Assembly: GCA_964564785.1 (NCBI GenBank)
Contig: CAZMCT010000157.1
Span: forward strand, 1 to 6,877
Source: CAZMCT01 sp964564785
Lineage (GTDB): Bacteria; Planctomycetota; Phycisphaerae; UBA1845; Fen-1342
Length of the DNA stretch: 6,877 nucleotides
Direction: 5' to 3'
This document shows positions 5,148-6,877 of the stretch, piece by piece; the first letter of the stretch is position 1, and every line of letters begins with the position of its first letter. The notes beneath the pieces were generated by a model, which made no database searches, was not told the origin of the DNA, and saw only the letters and a program-made list of their open reading frames with translations. The position numbers and the translations under genes are program-made.

Positions 5148-6877
5148 ATGGTCCCGACGCCCCGCCACGTGCCCGAGCTGCTCGCCCCCGCCGGCGACTG
5201 GCCGGCCCTGCGGGCGGCCGTCGCGGCCGGCGCGGACGCGGTGTACTTCGGCCTCGAATCCTTCAACGCCCGCCGCCGCGCCGCCAATTTCACCCGCGCG
5301 GCGTTGCCCCACGTCGTCCGCTGGCTGCACGAACGAAACGTCCGCGGCTACGTTGCCCTGAACACGCTCGTCTATTCCGACGAGCTGCCGCCGGCCGCGG
5401 AATACTTGCGGGCGATCGCCGAGTCTGGGGCCGATGCCGTGATCATCCAGGACCTCGGCGTCATGCAACTCGCCCGCCGGCTGGCCCCCACGCTGCCCGT
5501 CCACGCGTCCACCCAAACCACCCAGACCGACGCCGGCGGACTGGCGCTACTCGCCGAACTCGGTGTCCGTCGCGTCATCCTCGCCCGCGAACTGTCGCTG
5601 GCCGAGATCCGCCAGGTCGCCGCCGCGACCCCGCTCGAGCTCGAGGTCTTCATCCACGGCGCCCTGTGCATCTCTTACAGCGGCCAGTGCCTCGCCAGCG
5701 AGACGTTCTTCGGCCGCAGCGGCAATCGCGGCGAATGTGCTCAGGCCTGCCGCTTGCCGTACGGACTCGTCGTAGATGGCCGGCCGCACGCCTGCGACCG
5801 CCCCTATCCGCTCAGCCCCTCCGACCTGGCCGCGTGGGACCGCATCCCGCAACTTGCCGCGCTGGGCATTGCGGGACTCAAGATCGAGGGCCGCCTCAAG
5901 CGGCCTGCCTATGTCGCGGCCGTAACCGCGACGTATCGGGCCGCGCTCGACGCGCTCGCGCGGGGCGCGCGGTTCGAGCTCTCGCGATCCGAACCCGACG
6001 CGCCCGCGAAGGACCGGCTCGTCTCGCGCGTCGCGCTCGAACAAGGCTTCGCCCGTGGGTTCACCCCCGGTTTCCTCGACGGCATCGATCATCAGCAGCT
6101 CGTGCCCGGCCGCTCGCCCAAGCCGCGCGGATCCCCGGTCGGCACGGTCGCCGGCCACGCCCGCGGCGGCGTGGTCATCCGGCTGGACGAACACGCGGTG
6201 GACCCCAAGCCCGGCGACGGCCTGCTCTTCGAGCCGCCGGAGCCCGGCCGGCCCGAGCAGGGCGGCCGCGTGTACGAGGTCGCTCCCGATCGAAGCCGCG
6301 ACCGGCAGGAACGGGGGGCCGGGCGCCACGTCCGGCTGATGTTCGGGCGTGACGACCTCGATCCGGCCGCGGTACTGGCCGGCAGTCGCGTGTGGAAGAC
6401 CGACGATCCGGCCGTGCGGCGCGAGCTGGAGCGCGTGGGACGGCGGGATGTGCGCGTGCGCCGCGTTCCGCTGGACGTGCGCGCGCAGGCGACGGCGGGC
6501 CGGCCGCTGCGAGTGGAACTCCGCGACCATGCGGGGCACGTGGCGGCGGCCGAGAGCGATCGGCCGCTCGAGCCGGCGACGCGGCATCCACTGACGGTCG
6601 ATTCGCTGCGCGAGCAGTTTGCCCGGCTGGGGGAGACGCCGTTCGAGCTGGGGACGGTGGAGCTCGAGGGCCGCGAGCCCGGCACGCCGGCCGACGCGGT
6701 GATGGCGCCGAAGAGCGTGTTGAACGAACTGCGGCGGCGGTGCGTCGCGAATCTGCTGGAGCAGCGCGCGGCGGCCGCGCGGCACGCCATTGCGGATCCC
6801 CACGCGCTCGAGACGTTGCGGGGCGAGATGGTCGGGCCCTGGCGCCTGGGTCTCGGATCGGATCGGCGCGGGGGGGG
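5148..6877 (+). CDS. U32-family protein with DUF3656-type module (RlhA-like RNA hydroxylation factor), 3' end cut off
   Basis: The frame runs from ATG 5148 to the window edge without a stop (576 residues visible; E. coli RlhA has about 650). The U32 'peptidase' name is historical. Relatives RlhA and TrhP hydroxylate 23S rRNA or tRNA, and UbiU/UbiV hydroxylate quinone precursors, using a Fe-S cluster. The N-terminus (PELLAPAGDWPALRAAVAAG, 9-28, then ADAVYFG) is the classic family start and fixes the ATG. HASTQTT (119-125) follows, then the U32 signature region (166-184) with C174 and C181, and NRGECAQACRLPY (193-205) with C197 and C201. These four cysteines are the likely cluster ligands. LKIEGRLKRPAYV (244-256) and RGFTPGF (303-309) complete the U32 part. 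Residues about 395-540, with PLTVDSLREQFARLGETPFE (481-500) and KSVLNELRRR (522-531), fit DUF3656 and point to RlhA rather than TrhP. The exact RNA target is inferred. Confidence 0.9.
   Translation, partial: MVPTPRHVPELLAPAGDWPALRAAVAAGADAVYFGLESFNARRRAANFTRAALPHVVRWLHERNVRGYVALNTLVYSDELPPAAEYLRAIAESGADAVIIQDLGVMQLARRLAPTLPVHASTQTTQTDAGGLALLAELGVRRVILARELSLAEIRQVAAATPLELEVFIHGALCISYSGQCLASETFFGRSGNRGECAQACRLPYGLVVDGRPHACDRPYPLSPSDLAAWDRIPQLAALGIAGLKIEGRLKRPAYVAAVTATYRAALDALARGARFELSRSEPDAPAKDRLVSRVALEQGFARGFTPGFLDGIDHQQLVPGRSPKPRGSPVGTVAGHARGGVVIRLDEHAVDPKPGDGLLFEPPEPGRPEQGGRVYEVAPDRSRDRQERGAGRHVRLMFGRDDLDPAAVLAGSRVWKTDDPAVRRELERVGRRDVRVRRVPLDVRAQATAGRPLRVELRDHAGHVAAAESDRPLEPATRHPLTVDSLREQFARLGETPFELGTVELEGREPGTPADAVMAPKSVLNELRRRCVANLLEQRAAAARHAIADPHALETLRGEMVGPWRLGLGSDRRGG

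Noticed and set aside
5040..5516. N-terminal extension of the dehydrogenase frame to 5516
   Set aside because: The extra residues show no similarity to the family, and the region is antisense to the conserved start of the U32 gene.
5060..6352. 430-codon plus-strand open frame, very rich in Arg and Pro
   Set aside because: It is a shifted frame of the U32 gene. The frame starting at 5148 has all the conserved motifs.
5547..6803. 418-codon minus-strand open frame opposite the U32 gene
   Set aside because: It is an antisense shadow in GC-rich DNA with no motifs.
5148..6877. Collagenase or secreted protease role for the U32 protein
   Set aside because: There is no signal peptide. The cysteine pattern and DUF3656-type module match RNA hydroxylation factors, and the peptidase label is historical.

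Overview
The window is a GC-rich stretch (my impression is near 70% G+C) carrying four protein genes of ordinary metabolism and RNA modification. The high GC content, the gene families and a dispersed-looking palindromic repeat inside pabB suggest a Planctomycetota-like bacterium. That placement rests on composition and recollection and is weak. Both outer genes are cut by the window edges, so this may be a whole short contig.

Layout: (1) bases 1-1279, plus strand, the 3' part of pabB (aminodeoxychorismate synthase component I), with a Ser/Ala-rich linker encoded by an imperfect inverted repeat. (2) bases 1258-2124, plus strand, pabC (class IV aminotransferase fold, probable 4-amino-4-deoxychorismate lyase), overlapping pabB by 22 bases behind a GAGG ribosome-binding site. 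(3) bases 2127-5039, minus strand, a 970-residue fused flavin plus iron-sulfur D-2-hydroxyacid dehydrogenase that converges on pabC with only two bases between the stop codons. (4) bases 5148-6877, plus strand, a U32-family protein with a DUF3656-type module (RlhA-like), open to the window end. A 108-base divergent intergenic region (5040-5147) separates genes 3 and 4.

How the genes work together: pabB and pabC form one folate-branch unit (chorismate to aminodeoxychorismate to p-aminobenzoate). The amidotransferase partner PabA/TrpG is not in the window. The dehydrogenase would feed electrons from a 2-hydroxyacid such as D-lactate or D-2-hydroxyglutarate into the respiratory chain. The U32 protein is probably an RNA hydroxylation factor. 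The last two have no obvious pathway link to the pab pair beyond a speculative chorismate/prephenate connection.

I see no RNA gene, CRISPR array, insertion sequence or complete new defence or mobile system. The most unusual items are the palindromic repeat translated in frame within pabB, a possible leaderless promoter for the U32 gene, an uncertain start for the dehydrogenase, and a flip in G/C skew inside the U32 gene.
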